Shown here: positions 39,044 through 48,244 of the stretch, piece by piece | Layout of the letters: each line of letters starts with the position of its first letter | How positions within the stretch are numbered: position 1 is the stretch's first letter | Assembly: GCA_964602655.1 (NCBI GenBank) | Contig: CAZRSF010000045.1 | Span: forward strand, 1 to 49,473 | Direction: 5' to 3' | Length of the DNA: 49,473 nt | Source of the DNA: Moduliflexus sp964602655 | Lineage (GTDB): Bacteria > Moduliflexota > Moduliflexia > Moduliflexales > Moduliflexaceae | Program-made: the position numbers and the translations under genes | Notes under the pieces: model-generated | What the model was told of the DNA's origin: nothing | Databases searched by the model: none | Seen by the model: only the letters and a program-made list of their open reading frames with translations

Positions 39044-41725
39044 TTACGCCGCCAGCAAATAATTGATCTCTTCCAGCATCGCGTCCAATTCCGCGCCGAA
39101 CACCTTTTTCGCTCGCGCAAACCCGCCATGACGCTCTAAGGCTGGAACAAGATCGAAACTGTCGCGCTCGATGGCGAGATTGACGATCAGATGCTCGCGG
39201 ATATACTCGAGCCACGCCTGCTGCTCCGCATTGAAGGCATGTTTCGCCAGCAGTTCGCGGATCGTGTTGTTGACGCGCTCCCCGGCGGTCAGCAGCGGAG
39301 CGCGTTGATTCTCCGCATGTTTGATCATGGAAATGATGTCCGCCAGCGCGTTCTGGCCGGAAAGCGCATACGCCTTGTGAAGCTGATCTTCGTCGAACGC
39401 ATGTTGTTTCAACACGCGCCTGATCTCCTTCAGCGCGGCGGAATTCCAGCGGCGCGGACGGTTCAGCAGAATTTCAAGCGCCTCAATCTTTTCTTTATTG
39501 GCCTGAATGAACGCGGCAAACGCATCGAGATAGTCGGCAGGCTTGAAATGGCTTTCGCCCACTTTGAACAGGTATTCCGACGAGACGGCGTCTTGAATGC
39601 TGTAGGCAATATAAAACGGCTTCGCGGCGCGGTCGTAATTCAGCAGCAACTCCTGAAACGCGGGATCGCGCAGCGTTCGCATCACGGCGGTAAAATCGCG
39701 CTTCAGGCGCTCGCGCAGTTCATCGGCAAACTTGCCGACATCGCCGTCGGGAAGAAACGCGGCGAAATCCTGCCGCGCTTTGCCGCTCATGGTGTCCGCG
39801 ACCCGTCGCAGGCGCTTGATCAGGCGTTTGGCGTTATAATCGCGCTCCACGTTATTCCAGATGTGTTCGATAATCTGGCCGATGGTGACGCTGTCGCCGT
39901 TCTCCTCGATTTCTACGGTAAAATCAGTGGAATCTTTGAAATAGTCAATCAACGTGCCATCGAAACAATCGAAAATCGTGAAATATTCTTTGTGGATGTC
40001 GTCGCATCTCCGCGTCCCGCGCCCAAGCATCTGCGTCCAGAGCGTCCGCGATTTCACGGGGCGCAGAAAGACGATGAATTCAAGGGCGGGAATATCCACG
40101 CCGGTCGAAAGCATGTCAACGGTCACGACCACGCCCGGCTGCGGGCGATTGCGAAACCGCCGGATTTTTTCCAATGGACGGTCAACGTTCGGATTGCCGG
40201 TGATTTTCTGCACGAAATCATCCCCGCGCCCTAACAAATCGCGAGCCGTCAGAACAAGCTGATCGGCGTGGGATTTGTGTTGAATGTCGTTGACCGCAAA
40301 AATCAGGGTTTTGGGAAAGCGCCCGGTTCGCGCCTCATGCTCTTTCGCGTATTCGAAGATTTCTTCCAGAATTTTGCGATTGCTGTCGGGCGCAGTGATT
40401 TTGCGCTCGATCTCCTGCGAATCGAATTCCCGCTCGTCCTCCAGCGTATCAATCACTTCCGCGCCGGTGTCGGAGTTTTTCACGCCGACCTGCTCCCCTT
40501 CTTTCAGGAAAATGCCGTTGATGCGCACCTCGGAACGGATTTTGACCGCCTGATAATCTACGAGAAAGCCTTCCAGCACGGCCTGTTCGACGCTGTAGCG
40601 ATAGACCGGGTGGCCGAAATAGGCGACCGTATGCGCCGCCGGGGTCGCGGTCAGGCCGATTTTCACGGCGTCGAAATGCTCCAACACTCCCCGCCAGATG
40701 TTCGTATCTTTGGAGGTATAACCGCGATGGCACTCGTCCGCGATAATCACGTCGAACGCATGAATCGGAATCGGCACGGTTCCGGCGTCCTCGTCAATGT
40801 CCGGGTCGCTGGCGTCCTGACCGAATGCGCCTTCGCGCCCGAACAGGTTGATCGCCATGCGCTGAATCGTGGCGACATAGACAAACGTATGCGCGGCAGT
40901 CGGCGCGGTAAGGTAGGCATTCGGCATAACGCCGATGTCGAAGCTGTCGCCCTCGAACTCCTCTTTTTTAAAACGCTGACTGAAGACCTCATATTCCTGA
41001 TTGAATTTGTTGCCGCTCGGCGTTGCGAACGCGGCAAACGCCTGAGACGCCTGCGCCGCGAGCGCCCGCCGGTCAACGAGAAACAGAATCCGCCGGGCGC
41101 AGCCAGATTTCAGCATCCGGTAAATCATGGCGACGGTCGTAAACGTTTTGCCCGTGCCGGTCGCCATCGCCAACATCATCAGGCGTTTGTTGCCAATCAT
41201 GCCGCGCTCGATGGCGGCAATCGCCTCTTGCTGATACGGACGCAGCCGCGCAATCGTGTTCGGCGTCTGCGCGAACCATGTTTTCCAGGCCGCGCCTTTC
41301 GCAAACAGTTCTTCCAGCGCGTCGCCGCTGTGAAAATTCGCGACTTTGCGGGCGTAATACGCCTCCTCGCGCACATCCGCAAACCAGATTTCTTCGCCGT
41401 TGGACGCATAGAGAAACGGGACATGGAAAAAGCCCCACGCGCCGACGGTTTTCGGACAGCCGCAGGCGTAGCGTTTCGCCTGTTCCAGCACGTTTTGCGG
41501 ACTGACGCCGACTTTTTTCGCTTCTAAAATGCCGAGCAATCTGCCATTGACGAACAGAGCGTAATCCGCCGGGCCGTGCATCGTCGGATATTCTTCGACA
41601 GCATGGCGCGTCAAGGTTGCGGTGTTCATTCCCTCGCGATACGGGATGATCGTCCATGCCGGATTCAATGCGTTTAATCGCCCATCAATTCGGGTCTTCC
41701 TGGTTTTCCATTCGTTTTCGGTCAT
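39044..41725 (-). CDS. hsdR: Type I restriction endonuclease subunit
   Basis: An 893-residue HsdR protein. The N-terminal nuclease domain shows an Asp in GPADYALFV and the E-x-K motif in GILEAKK (about residue 70). The SF2 motor has Walker A MATGTGKTFTTVAMI (about 188), DECHRGY (about 330), TATPAAH, and a second helicase lobe with RPVKSRTLWTQMLGRGTRR. It translocates DNA and cuts unmethylated targets. It is the first gene of the leftward operon. Its start overlaps the DUF2062 gene's end by 41 bases. Confidence 0.95.
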   Translation of the reverse strand: MTENEWKTRKTRIDGRLNALNPAWTIIPYREGMNTATLTRHAVEEYPTMHGPADYALFVNGRLLGILEAKKVGVSPQNVLEQAKRYACGCPKTVGAWGFFHVPFLYASNGEEIWFADVREEAYYARKVANFHSGDALEELFAKGAAWKTWFAQTPNTIARLRPYQQEAIAAIERGMIGNKRLMMLAMATGTGKTFTTVAMIYRMLKSGCARRILFLVDRRALAAQASQAFAAFATPSGNKFNQEYEVFSQRFKKEEFEGDSFDIGVMPNAYLTAPTAAHTFVYVATIQRMAINLFGREGAFGQDASDPDIDEDAGTVPIPIHAFDVIIADECHRGYTSKDTNIWRGVLEHFDAVKIGLTATPAAHTVAYFGHPVYRYSVEQAVLEGFLVDYQAVKIRSEVRINGIFLKEGEQVGVKNSDTGAEVIDTLEDEREFDSQEIERKITAPDSNRKILEEIFEYAKEHEARTGRFPKTLIFAVNDIQHKSHADQLVLTARDLLGRGDDFVQKITGNPNVDRPLEKIRRFRNRPQPGVVVTVDMLSTGVDIPALEFIVFLRPVKSRTLWTQMLGRGTRRCDDIHKEYFTIFDCFDGTLIDYFKDSTDFTVEIEENGDSVTIGQIIEHIWNNVERDYNAKRLIKRLRRVADTMSGKARQDFAAFLPDGDVGKFADELRERLKRDFTAVMRTLRDPAFQELLLNYDRAAKPFYIAYSIQDAVSSEYLFKVGESHFKPADYLDAFAAFIQANKEKIEALEILLNRPRRWNSAALKEIRRVLKQHAFDEDQLHKAYALSGQNALADIISMIKHAENQRAPLLTAGERVNNTIRELLAKHAFNAEQQAWLEYIREHLIVNLAIERDSFDLVPALERHGGFARAKKVFGAELDAMLEEINYLLAA

Positions 41726-42290
41726 CTTGCGCTTCTTTCTCCTCTCCTGTATGCTTATGATGCCGGTGGTGGCGTCTCTCGCGTAATTTGGCTAATCTGG
41801 CGGCGATTTTTACTTTGACAACGCTGCGATATTCTATCGTGGCAAAATAGACGACATAATAGCTGAGTATCGCCAGCGGCACGCCGATCAACATACCGCC
41901 GACAAACAGGGCTAAAAAAATTTGGGGTGAGGCGTGCAAAATTTTCATCATATCCCGCCAATACAAGCGGGGCGGGAAATAAATATTCGTCAACCGTTGT
42001 AACACGTTCGCGCCGAGAAGATAGGTGACGCCATACACTGCGGGGGCTGTCACAGGATTCGTAATCCAGACGCCCATTGCCGCCGAGATCGGATTCCAAC
42101 CGAGCAATGACGCCAGAAACGCCGCAATCGTCATCTGAATCCCCATCAGGGGAGTCATGCCGACCAGAATGCCGAGCGCAAATCCTAACGCGATTTCACG
42201 GGGATGGCCGCTGAGCTTGAATAAACGAATATAGGCTCTGATCGCCAGACGGACATATTTGTTTCTCTGATAATAGCGATGTATTTTCAT
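41685..42290 (-). CDS. DUF2062 membrane protein
   Basis: A 201-residue membrane protein of the DUF2062 family: HPREIALGFALGILVGMTPL MGIQ at about residues 31-54, then GWNPISAAMGVWITNPVTAP and a final transmembrane region before a His/Lys/Glu-rich cytoplasmic tail (ERRHHRHHKHTGEEKEAQ). The function is not settled; some DUF2062 domains are attached to glycosyltransferases. It overlaps hsdR by 41 bases on the same strand, so it may be read with the restriction operon. Confidence 0.85.
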   Translation of the reverse strand: MKIHRYYQRNKYVRLAIRAYIRLFKLSGHPREIALGFALGILVGMTPLMGIQMTIAAFLASLLGWNPISAAMGVWITNPVTAPAVYGVTYLLGANVLQRLTNIYFPPRLYWRDMMKILHASPQIFLALFVGGMLIGVPLAILSYYVVYFATIEYRSVVKVKIAARLAKLRERRHHRHHKHTGEEKEAQDDRKRMENQEDPN

Positions 42291-42356
42291 GCAAAATATC
42301 GGGCGATCAAAGGCGTTCCCTGTCGAAATGCCTTCAGTTGCGTTGATTCCACCAAG

Positions 42357-42389
42357 AACCCTGCCAGAGTTTCGAACCCTGACAGGGTG
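42357..42389. repeat. Palindromic repeat, family A, copy 9
   Basis: GAACCCTGCCAGAGTTTCGA then ACCCTGACAGGGT, with a couple of mismatches between arms; it lies between the transglycosylase stop and the DUF2062 start. Confidence 0.85.
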
Positions 42390-42407
42390 ACAGTTCTTCT
42401 GATTGCC

Positions 42408-44015
42408 TCATTTCCACAGCATCTTCCAATATGCTCGCAGGCGTTCCCACAGGCTTTTTTCAGTGTCTTGCGTCGGCGCCGCCGGGGCGTTCGGTTTCTC
42501 CGAGCTTCCGCCCGAACCAAGCTCAAGCGTCACGACGGGCTGATTCACGTTGACTCCCGAAATCTCGCGCAGCAGCAAAAACGTGTCAGCGTCGGCCACA
42601 TCCAGATCGTAACTGCCGAATGGCACATTCGGGATGTCCAGCACATAAGCGCCCTGCTGTTCCGGCGGAGCGGTATCGCTCGTCACGGTCAGCGGCTCGC
42701 TCTCTTCCTCAGCGCGAGCGGAGATCAGGTCAATGATGATCGGCCTCCAACTCTGCCCGTTTTTCGGAAAACGCAGCCGCAGCGTGGCGCGGGGCGCGTC
42801 CGGCGATATGATGTCGCGGCCTCTGACTCCGGCGGGACTGACATCAATCACGGTCGGGTTGGTTTCGACCGCAATATCGGCAAAATCGGTCATGACCGAT
42901 CCGCTGGCAGCATCGGCGAACACCAGATCGTAAACGCCCGTTGCGATGTTCGGAAGATCGAAACTATACCCGTTCTGCTGCGGTTTCACGGCGGTTATCC
43001 TGAACGAGACCGGATCGCCGAGTTCGTCCCCTTCATGCTTGAAGATGTCCACGACCATCGGTTTCCAGGATTGCCCCTGCGCTGCCGAGAACAGAAAACG
43101 CACGGTCATGCTCGCCTGTACGACAGGCGGCGGCGTTGGTTTGGCTGGCGTCGGTTTCGGTGTCGGAGTCGGCGGCGTGATTGGCGCAGGCTTCTTCGGT
43201 TCAGGAGTGACCGGAATCGCGCCCGCAGCGCCGGTCGCTTCTATCGCGCCATTATAGGCGGGAATCCAGCGTTCGAGATGACCGGGATGATGATGCATGC
43301 CCCACTCATTCGCTTTGGTGGCGCGAACGCTGCCGGCGTTATACGCGCAGGCGATTTTCGGCGGATCCCACTTATGCTGTTTGATCTGGTATTGACTGGC
43401 AATATAGGCGGCGCCAGCATTGATATTCGACGCCGGATCGTAGAGGTCTTCCGGTTTGCCGCGAAAGCCGACTTTATGCGCGGTGGTGTACATAATCTGC
43501 ACCAATCCGTAAGACGAGGCAATGCGGCGCGGATATTTGTAATAGGGGCTGTCCTTCCATTCGCTCTGATCCTTGATATACCGTTTATAAAAAAGCGGTT
43601 CATACCGAAATGATTTGGGATTCCCGCTGGATTCGGTGGAAATCGTAGCAATAATCGCCGGAATCGGCACGCCGTATTTTTCAGACGCCGCCGTAATCAT
43701 CGGCTCGTATTTGCGCCAGATGTCCGCCGCTCGTTTCGTGGATTTCTCGTCTTTGACGACGCCTTTCCCTTTGATTTCCACGCCCTTTTGGGTCAGCCGC
43801 CACCAGATTTTGCCGTCGCCGTAATGATGCCAGGCGTTCACGCCGTTCTCCAAATCTTCGCGTTCAGGAATATCGAGCGCCTGCCCGACTTCGAGCGAGT
43901 TGGCGTTTTTAAGCCCATTATACTCCGCTAATAGTTGATACAGATTGCCATCGCCATAAAATTTTTTCGCAACGTCGAACAGCGAATCTCCTCGTTGAAT
44001 CGTATATGTTTTCAT
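42408..44015 (-). CDS. LysM and lytic-transglycosylase protein with two C-terminal repeats
   Basis: A 535-residue protein. Residues 1-50 are a LysM peptidoglycan-binding motif (YTIQRGDSLFDVAKKFYGDG). Residues about 95-245 form an SLT transglycosylase fold with the catalytic Glu 128 in TISTESSGNP, then SSYGLVQIM and IACAYNAGS. A Pro/Lys/Thr-rich linker follows. The end carries two copies of a beta module (VRFLFSAAQGQSWKPMVVDI and LRLRFPKNGQSWRPIIIDL). There is no signal peptide, unusual for a cell-wall enzyme. AAAGGAGG lies in front of the ATG, an excellent site. Confidence 0.9.
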   Translation of the reverse strand: MKTYTIQRGDSLFDVAKKFYGDGNLYQLLAEYNGLKNANSLEVGQALDIPEREDLENGVNAWHHYGDGKIWWRLTQKGVEIKGKGVVKDEKSTKRAADIWRKYEPMITAASEKYGVPIPAIIATISTESSGNPKSFRYEPLFYKRYIKDQSEWKDSPYYKYPRRIASSYGLVQIMYTTAHKVGFRGKPEDLYDPASNINAGAAYIASQYQIKQHKWDPPKIACAYNAGSVRATKANEWGMHHHPGHLERWIPAYNGAIEATGAAGAIPVTPEPKKPAPITPPTPTPKPTPAKPTPPPVVQASMTVRFLFSAAQGQSWKPMVVDIFKHEGDELGDPVSFRITAVKPQQNGYSFDLPNIATGVYDLVFADAASGSVMTDFADIAVETNPTVIDVSPAGVRGRDIISPDAPRATLRLRFPKNGQSWRPIIIDLISARAEEESEPLTVTSDTAPPEQQGAYVLDIPNVPFGSYDLDVADADTFLLLREISGVNVNQPVVTLELGSGGSSEKPNAPAAPTQDTEKSLWERLRAYWKMLWK

Positions 44016-44247
44016 TGTCGAACCTCCTTTGCGGTAAGGTGTCCATATTGTTGTGACCACATCTCGGCAGCATGAGGCAATGACACCATAGATGGCCTTC
44101 ACAAGTCAAGGGAAATATGGCGATTCGACGACGTGGTTCCATCCCGGCAAGATGCTGGCGAGATATTTTCCAGATAGCCGGAAGATTTGTTTGACAGAAT
44201 TCCCGTCCGCGCGGCGAAATTACGATTGTATTATTTCGAACGCGGCC

Positions 44248-44504
44248 TTCGTAGGGACGGCAGGGCTGTTACGTTCTGAATTTTACAAGGGGCGAAGAAG
44301 CCTCTCGTTCTACGCTCCGCGTAGAATGCGGCTTCTTGGACGCTCCGCGTCCCGTCTCGCCGCAGAGCGGCGGTTTTCGGGCATTCCACGCAGAGCGTGG
44401 AACGAGAACTTAACAGCCCTGCGTAGAGACGGGGGGTCTCCGTCCGCATCAGAGCGAGGAGACTTCAGCAGGGCGAGGAGACCTCGCCCCTTCACAGAGA
44501 TGTA
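44248..44504. repeat. Composite repeat region, family L
   Basis: This accounts for most of the 490-base gap 44016-44505. GTAGGGACGGCAGGGCTGTT is mirrored by AACAGCCCTGCGTAGAGAC. Within lie GTTCTACGCTCCGCGTAGAA, GGACGCTCCGCGTCC and TTCCACGCAGAGCGTGGAA hairpins, and GGCGAGGAGACCTCGCC at the end. No gene is seen in the rest. Confidence 0.75.
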
Positions 44505-44505
44505 G

Positions 44506-45303
44506 ATGATTATTTTTGATTTTTCAGGGACGTTAAGCCTGGACGCGGTCTTATTTGGCCGGGCAGAACGATTGACGCAGGCGTTGCGCGATTCCGGCCT
44601 GTGGCAGCTTGGGTTGAACAGCGTGGCGATGTTCTGGCGTGACGTGGTCGCGCCGACCTGGGATGTCGGCGCGACCACCTCCATCGGATACGCCGGAGCG
44701 TTGACAACTGTCCTGAAACGCCTTCTCGATGCCTCTGAAACGGACATCCGCCGCTGCGCGTCTGCTTTTGCCGCGCATTATATCGCGCATCTGACCATTC
44801 ATGCGGCCTGGACGCCGATTCTGCAAAAGCTCTGCGCCGATCCTGCGATCTGTGTGATGATTGCCACCGATCATTACGCCGACGCGACCGGGCAGATTCG
44901 CGCTCAGTTCGACGCCATCAATATTCCCGCGCGATCAATCCTGGAGACGCCGCAGAATGAAACGCGGGGCGTTTTCATGGCGAACTCGGCAGATATTGGG
45001 GCGATCAAGGCAGAACGCGCTTTTTGGGAACGTGTCCGAACATGCTTTGTGAATGAATTCCCTTCACGGATCGCGTTGGTTGACGATTTCGGCGCAAATG
45101 AACCCGCATACGACACGTATGCGGCAGAAGACAGCATCGCTGCCCGCCGAACGAAGACCACCGCGATCCTCGCTGACGTGTTTCGTTGTCCGATCAAGAT
45201 ATTTCCGTTCGCGCAGCCCAACCCGCAGGTTGCGGAGATCGAAAATGAATTCGCGGCCTGCGTCGCTCGAACAGCCGCCATGTTAACCTTGAACGAACAA
45301 TAG
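44506..45303 (+). CDS. HAD-like protein with altered nucleophile motif
   Basis: A 265-residue protein. The start MIIFDFSGTLSLDAVLF looks like HAD motif I (DxDGT) but the second Asp is Ser. Further on, VCVMIATDHYAD-like sequence (here ICVMIATDHYAD) fits motif II (Thr) and RIALVDDFGANE fits motif IV (Asp-Asp). Loss of the second Asp, the general acid/base, predicts a non-phosphatase activity (dehalogenase- or phosphomutase-like) or a binding role. It starts right after a composite repeat and has only a weak GAGATG upstream. Confidence 0.65.
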   Translation: MIIFDFSGTLSLDAVLFGRAERLTQALRDSGLWQLGLNSVAMFWRDVVAPTWDVGATTSIGYAGALTTVLKRLLDASETDIRRCASAFAAHYIAHLTIHAAWTPILQKLCADPAICVMIATDHYADATGQIRAQFDAINIPARSILETPQNETRGVFMANSADIGAIKAERAFWERVRTCFVNEFPSRIALVDDFGANEPAYDTYAAEDSIAARRTKTTAILADVFRCPIKIFPFAQPNPQVAEIENEFAACVARTAAMLTLNEQ

Positions 45304-45412
45304 TTTCGACATAAATTTTGTTGACGCCTCTCATCTGTTTAACATTGTGAGTGTTACGACAATATGACATCTCAAACATTCACATATAGCATTATTCATG
45401 AGGATTGAACCC

Positions 45413-45445
45413 AACCCTGCCAGGGTTTCAAACCCTGGCAGGGTT
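45413..45445. repeat. Palindromic repeat, family A, copy 10
   Basis: AACCCTGCCAGGGTTTCAAA then CCCTGGCAGGGTT, 46 bases upstream of the MFS gene. Confidence 0.92.
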
Positions 45446-45491
45446 CTCACGGAATCAATGCTTCCGCATAATGCTATAAAGGGCATAAATT

Positions 45492-47660
45492 ATGAAAACA
45501 CACTATCTTTCCAAAGAAGAGCGCGACCGGGGGCGGCAGCACTTTCTTCGTTGGTCAGGACTGAACGGGTTAGGCTTCAGTTTTTTAGGCGATACGGTCG
45601 TCACGTTGATGGCGATGCACTTCGGCGCGACAAACCTGCAATTGGGGTATCTTTCCTCGGTCATCCATTTCAGCGGCATGGCGCTGATCTTTTTCCCCTG
45701 GCTGCTTTCCGGGGCAAACCTGGTGCGCGTGCTCTATCATTCCTGGTTATTTCGGGGGCTGGTCTGCCTGTTTTACGGCGTATTGTTTTGGCTGACCGGT
45801 CAACCCGCCGTGCTGACGATTCTGATCATTTATACGGCATTCTGCATCGCCAGGATTTTTGGCACGGTCGTCTCTTCGCCGATGCACCGGATGCTGTCTT
45901 CCGCGTCAAGATCGGGAGAGTTAGTCGTGATGATGTCGAATCGTTTTCAGGTGTCGCGTTTGCTCTCCCAATTCATCAGCGTTATGATTTTATCCGTTCC
46001 AGGATTAGGCGGAATTATCGGTTATCAGGTATTGATCGGCATCGGCGTACTGACGAATACGGCCTCGGCGCTCGAACTCAAACAAATTCCCTGCCGCGAA
46101 ACGGTGGGATACCGGCGGGGAGAAAATGTTTTGCGCACACTGTTCGACTGCCTGAAAAATCGAGAACAAGCGCTCACGCTGTTTCTCAAATGGCATACGT
46201 TGAGCTTGATGATCGCCCTCTCCTTTATCCTGCCGTTTTTACGCAAATTCGTTCATCTCGCGCCCAACGTGATTTTTATCTTCACCATTCTCGGCACCGT
46301 CGCCACGATTGCGACCGGGTATGCCCTGCGCCCGTTTACGGATCGTATCGGCAGCCGCCCGGTGTTGATTATCGCGTCGTTTTTATTAGCCGTCGCGTCG
46401 CTGCTCTGGTGCGTTCTCCCGGCGACGCTGCATTGGTCGCTGTTTTTCGGCCTCGGCTTCGTCACTACGAGCTTGCAGACGGCGATTTCGCTGTTAGTGT
46501 CGCGGCTCGAAATCCGCGCGATTCCAGAGGAAAATAAGATCGGCTATGTCTCGATGACGAATTTTTTCTCCGCGCTGATTTCATTAGGCGCAGGTCTGTT
46601 TGTCGGCTTTCTTGCGGATTTGGGAGAACAAATCGCCTTTCCGGGGATGAATGCGTTCGGGCTGGCCTATTTTTGCGCCGTCATCTTAGCGATTCAGGTC
46701 GCGATTCTCAGTTTTTTTCTCAAAGACGCCGGCAGCCTTTCCGTGCGAGACGTGGCGCAGTTGTTGTTTTCGACGCGGAATTTGAAAGCGTTTTTGGAAA
46801 TCTATGAATTAGGCCTGACCGACGACATCAACACGCGCAAATCATTAGTGTTGTCGTTAAGTAAAAGCGACGCCACGTTTGCTGTGGACGAAATGCGGCA
46901 CATCTTGCGTAACCCGTTATCTTCAGAGAAAGAAGAGGTGCTGAAATCGCTATTTGCCTACCCGAACCCTGCGCTGTTAGACGATTTGCTGCGAGAAGCC
47001 TCCGATGAATCGTCCTATCATCGCCCCATTGCGCTGTTTGCGTTAGGTGCCTATCCGGACAAACGCGCGGAACGCCTGCTGCTTTCGCTGCTGGATCATC
47101 CGCAGCCGGGCATCCGCTCGAATGCGGCCAAATCGTTAGCTCGCATCGGCAATACGTCGGCGCTGCCGAAAATCACGCAACTGGTAGCTGACCCGGCCTT
47201 GTCAATCGGGGATCGCATGAACTATTTTATCGCGATCAGTATTATGGATAAACACGGCGCGTATTTGGCGCAATTATTCGATTTGACCACGCCGCAAAAC
47301 AGCACGCCCAGCTATTGTCAAAGTATGCTCTCGTTAGCCGCCAAAATGCTCGATATGGAACCGCCGCTGTCAACGATTTATCAAAATGAAAATATTCAGG
47401 ACATGGCCGGCCTGAACCTCCTCTTCGAAGACGCCAAAGCGGTTCAGCCGTATTTCGACCACGCGGCCGCTCTGTTGACGTTCTATGAACAGCGCCGATA
47501 TGAAGACATCGTCGTCTGGTGTCAGGCCGAGCTACGGAACAAGACCATTCAGCCGCCATTTGCGTTTCTTCAGCAGGCGATTTTAGCGCAGAACGCGCAA
47601 GACATACGCCGTGAATCCGTGTTAGCGATCTTGTATTTTACATATCAGCTATTGAAATGA
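45492..47660 (+). CDS. MFS transporter fused to a HEAT-like C-terminal domain
   Basis: A 722-residue protein. Residues about 1-415 hold twelve hydrophobic segments typical of a major facilitator transporter (FLGDTVVTLMAMHFGATNLQ start, GYALRPFTDRIGSRPVLII between helices). Residues about 420-722 are soluble and helical, with repeats such as RPIALFALGAYPDKRAERLL and IRSNAAKSLARIGNTSALPK, the HEAT/PBS-lyase pattern. The HEAT part probably docks another protein or ligand onto the transporter. The substrate is unknown. AAAGGGC lies just upstream of the start, after a family A repeat. Confidence 0.85.
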   Translation: MKTHYLSKEERDRGRQHFLRWSGLNGLGFSFLGDTVVTLMAMHFGATNLQLGYLSSVIHFSGMALIFFPWLLSGANLVRVLYHSWLFRGLVCLFYGVLFWLTGQPAVLTILIIYTAFCIARIFGTVVSSPMHRMLSSASRSGELVVMMSNRFQVSRLLSQFISVMILSVPGLGGIIGYQVLIGIGVLTNTASALELKQIPCRETVGYRRGENVLRTLFDCLKNREQALTLFLKWHTLSLMIALSFILPFLRKFVHLAPNVIFIFTILGTVATIATGYALRPFTDRIGSRPVLIIASFLLAVASLLWCVLPATLHWSLFFGLGFVTTSLQTAISLLVSRLEIRAIPEENKIGYVSMTNFFSALISLGAGLFVGFLADLGEQIAFPGMNAFGLAYFCAVILAIQVAILSFFLKDAGSLSVRDVAQLLFSTRNLKAFLEIYELGLTDDINTRKSLVLSLSKSDATFAVDEMRHILRNPLSSEKEEVLKSLFAYPNPALLDDLLREASDESSYHRPIALFALGAYPDKRAERLLLSLLDHPQPGIRSNAAKSLARIGNTSALPKITQLVADPALSIGDRMNYFIAISIMDKHGAYLAQLFDLTTPQNSTPSYCQSMLSLAAKMLDMEPPLSTIYQNENIQDMAGLNLLFEDAKAVQPYFDHAAALLTFYEQRRYEDIVVWCQAELRNKTIQPPFAFLQQAILAQNAQDIRRESVLAILYFTYQLLK

Positions 47661-47761
47661 CGAAACGCGAATGTTTTTCTCTTGACGGATTTTCTATCAT
47701 CCCGCTGTCACTGGCGCTGTATTATTCCGTGACATGATAACCGATTGAGAGGAGAGAACCG

Positions 47762-48244
47762 ATGACGAATTTCGAAAGCGTTGACGCCGTGCTGGATTTT
47801 GCGATTGAGCAGGAAGAGGCGGCGGCAGAACTCTATCGCCAATTAGCCTCAGCCGTCAAACAGACCTGGATGCAGCAGATTTTTGAGGATTTTGCGATGG
47901 AAGAGGTCGTACATAAACAAAAATTGCTTTTAGTCAAAGCACAAAAATTACTCCTGCCTGCGCAAGACAAAATCATGGACTTGCGCAGGGGCGATTACAT
48001 GGTGTCTGCGACTCAAGAGGACGCCGCAAATTATCAGCAGGCGCTCGTGCTGGCGATGCAAAAAGAAAACGCCGCGTTTACATTTTATACGGATTTAGCC
48101 GCCTCAACGGATCAGCCTGCGGTCAAGTCCCTGTTCAATATATTAGCCGAAGAAGAAGCCAAGCATCAACGACGCTTCGAATTGGAATACGATACCCATT
48201 TTTCGAAAGGAGCATCTCATGCGGACATTTCAATCAATCAATGA
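47762..48244 (+). CDS. Ferritin-like domain protein, copy 1
   Basis: A 160-residue four-helix protein. Its iron-ligand pattern is rubrerythrin-like: FAIEQEEAAAELYRQLA in helix 1, DFAMEEVVHKQKLL in helix 2, then LAMQKENAAFTFYTDLA in helix 3 and ILAEEEAKHQRRFELEYD in helix 4. The E..A..Y and EE..H pairs fit a di-iron site, so it may act in peroxide or iron handling. There is no rubredoxin-like Cys cluster. GAGAGGAGAG lies upstream. It overlaps its paralogue by 26 bases. Confidence 0.85.
   Translation: MTNFESVDAVLDFAIEQEEAAAELYRQLASAVKQTWMQQIFEDFAMEEVVHKQKLLLVKAQKLLLPAQDKIMDLRRGDYMVSATQEDAANYQQALVLAMQKENAAFTFYTDLAASTDQPAVKSLFNILAEEEAKHQRRFELEYDTHFSKGASHADISINQ

Noticed and set aside
39191..41527. 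Two long plus-strand open frames within hsdR
   Set aside because: They are antisense to a clear HsdR with intact motifs, and their products are Arg-rich with no recognisable domain.
42279..43613. A long open frame of about 444 codons on the plus strand
   Set aside because: It lies antisense to the LysM-transglycosylase gene, is Arg- and Gly-rich as expected from reversed GC-rich codons, shows no domain and contains the family A repeat.
45398..46537. A 379-codon open frame overlapping the MFS gene in another frame
   Set aside because: It begins in a family A repeat, has no membrane pattern and is out of frame with the well-supported MFS protein.
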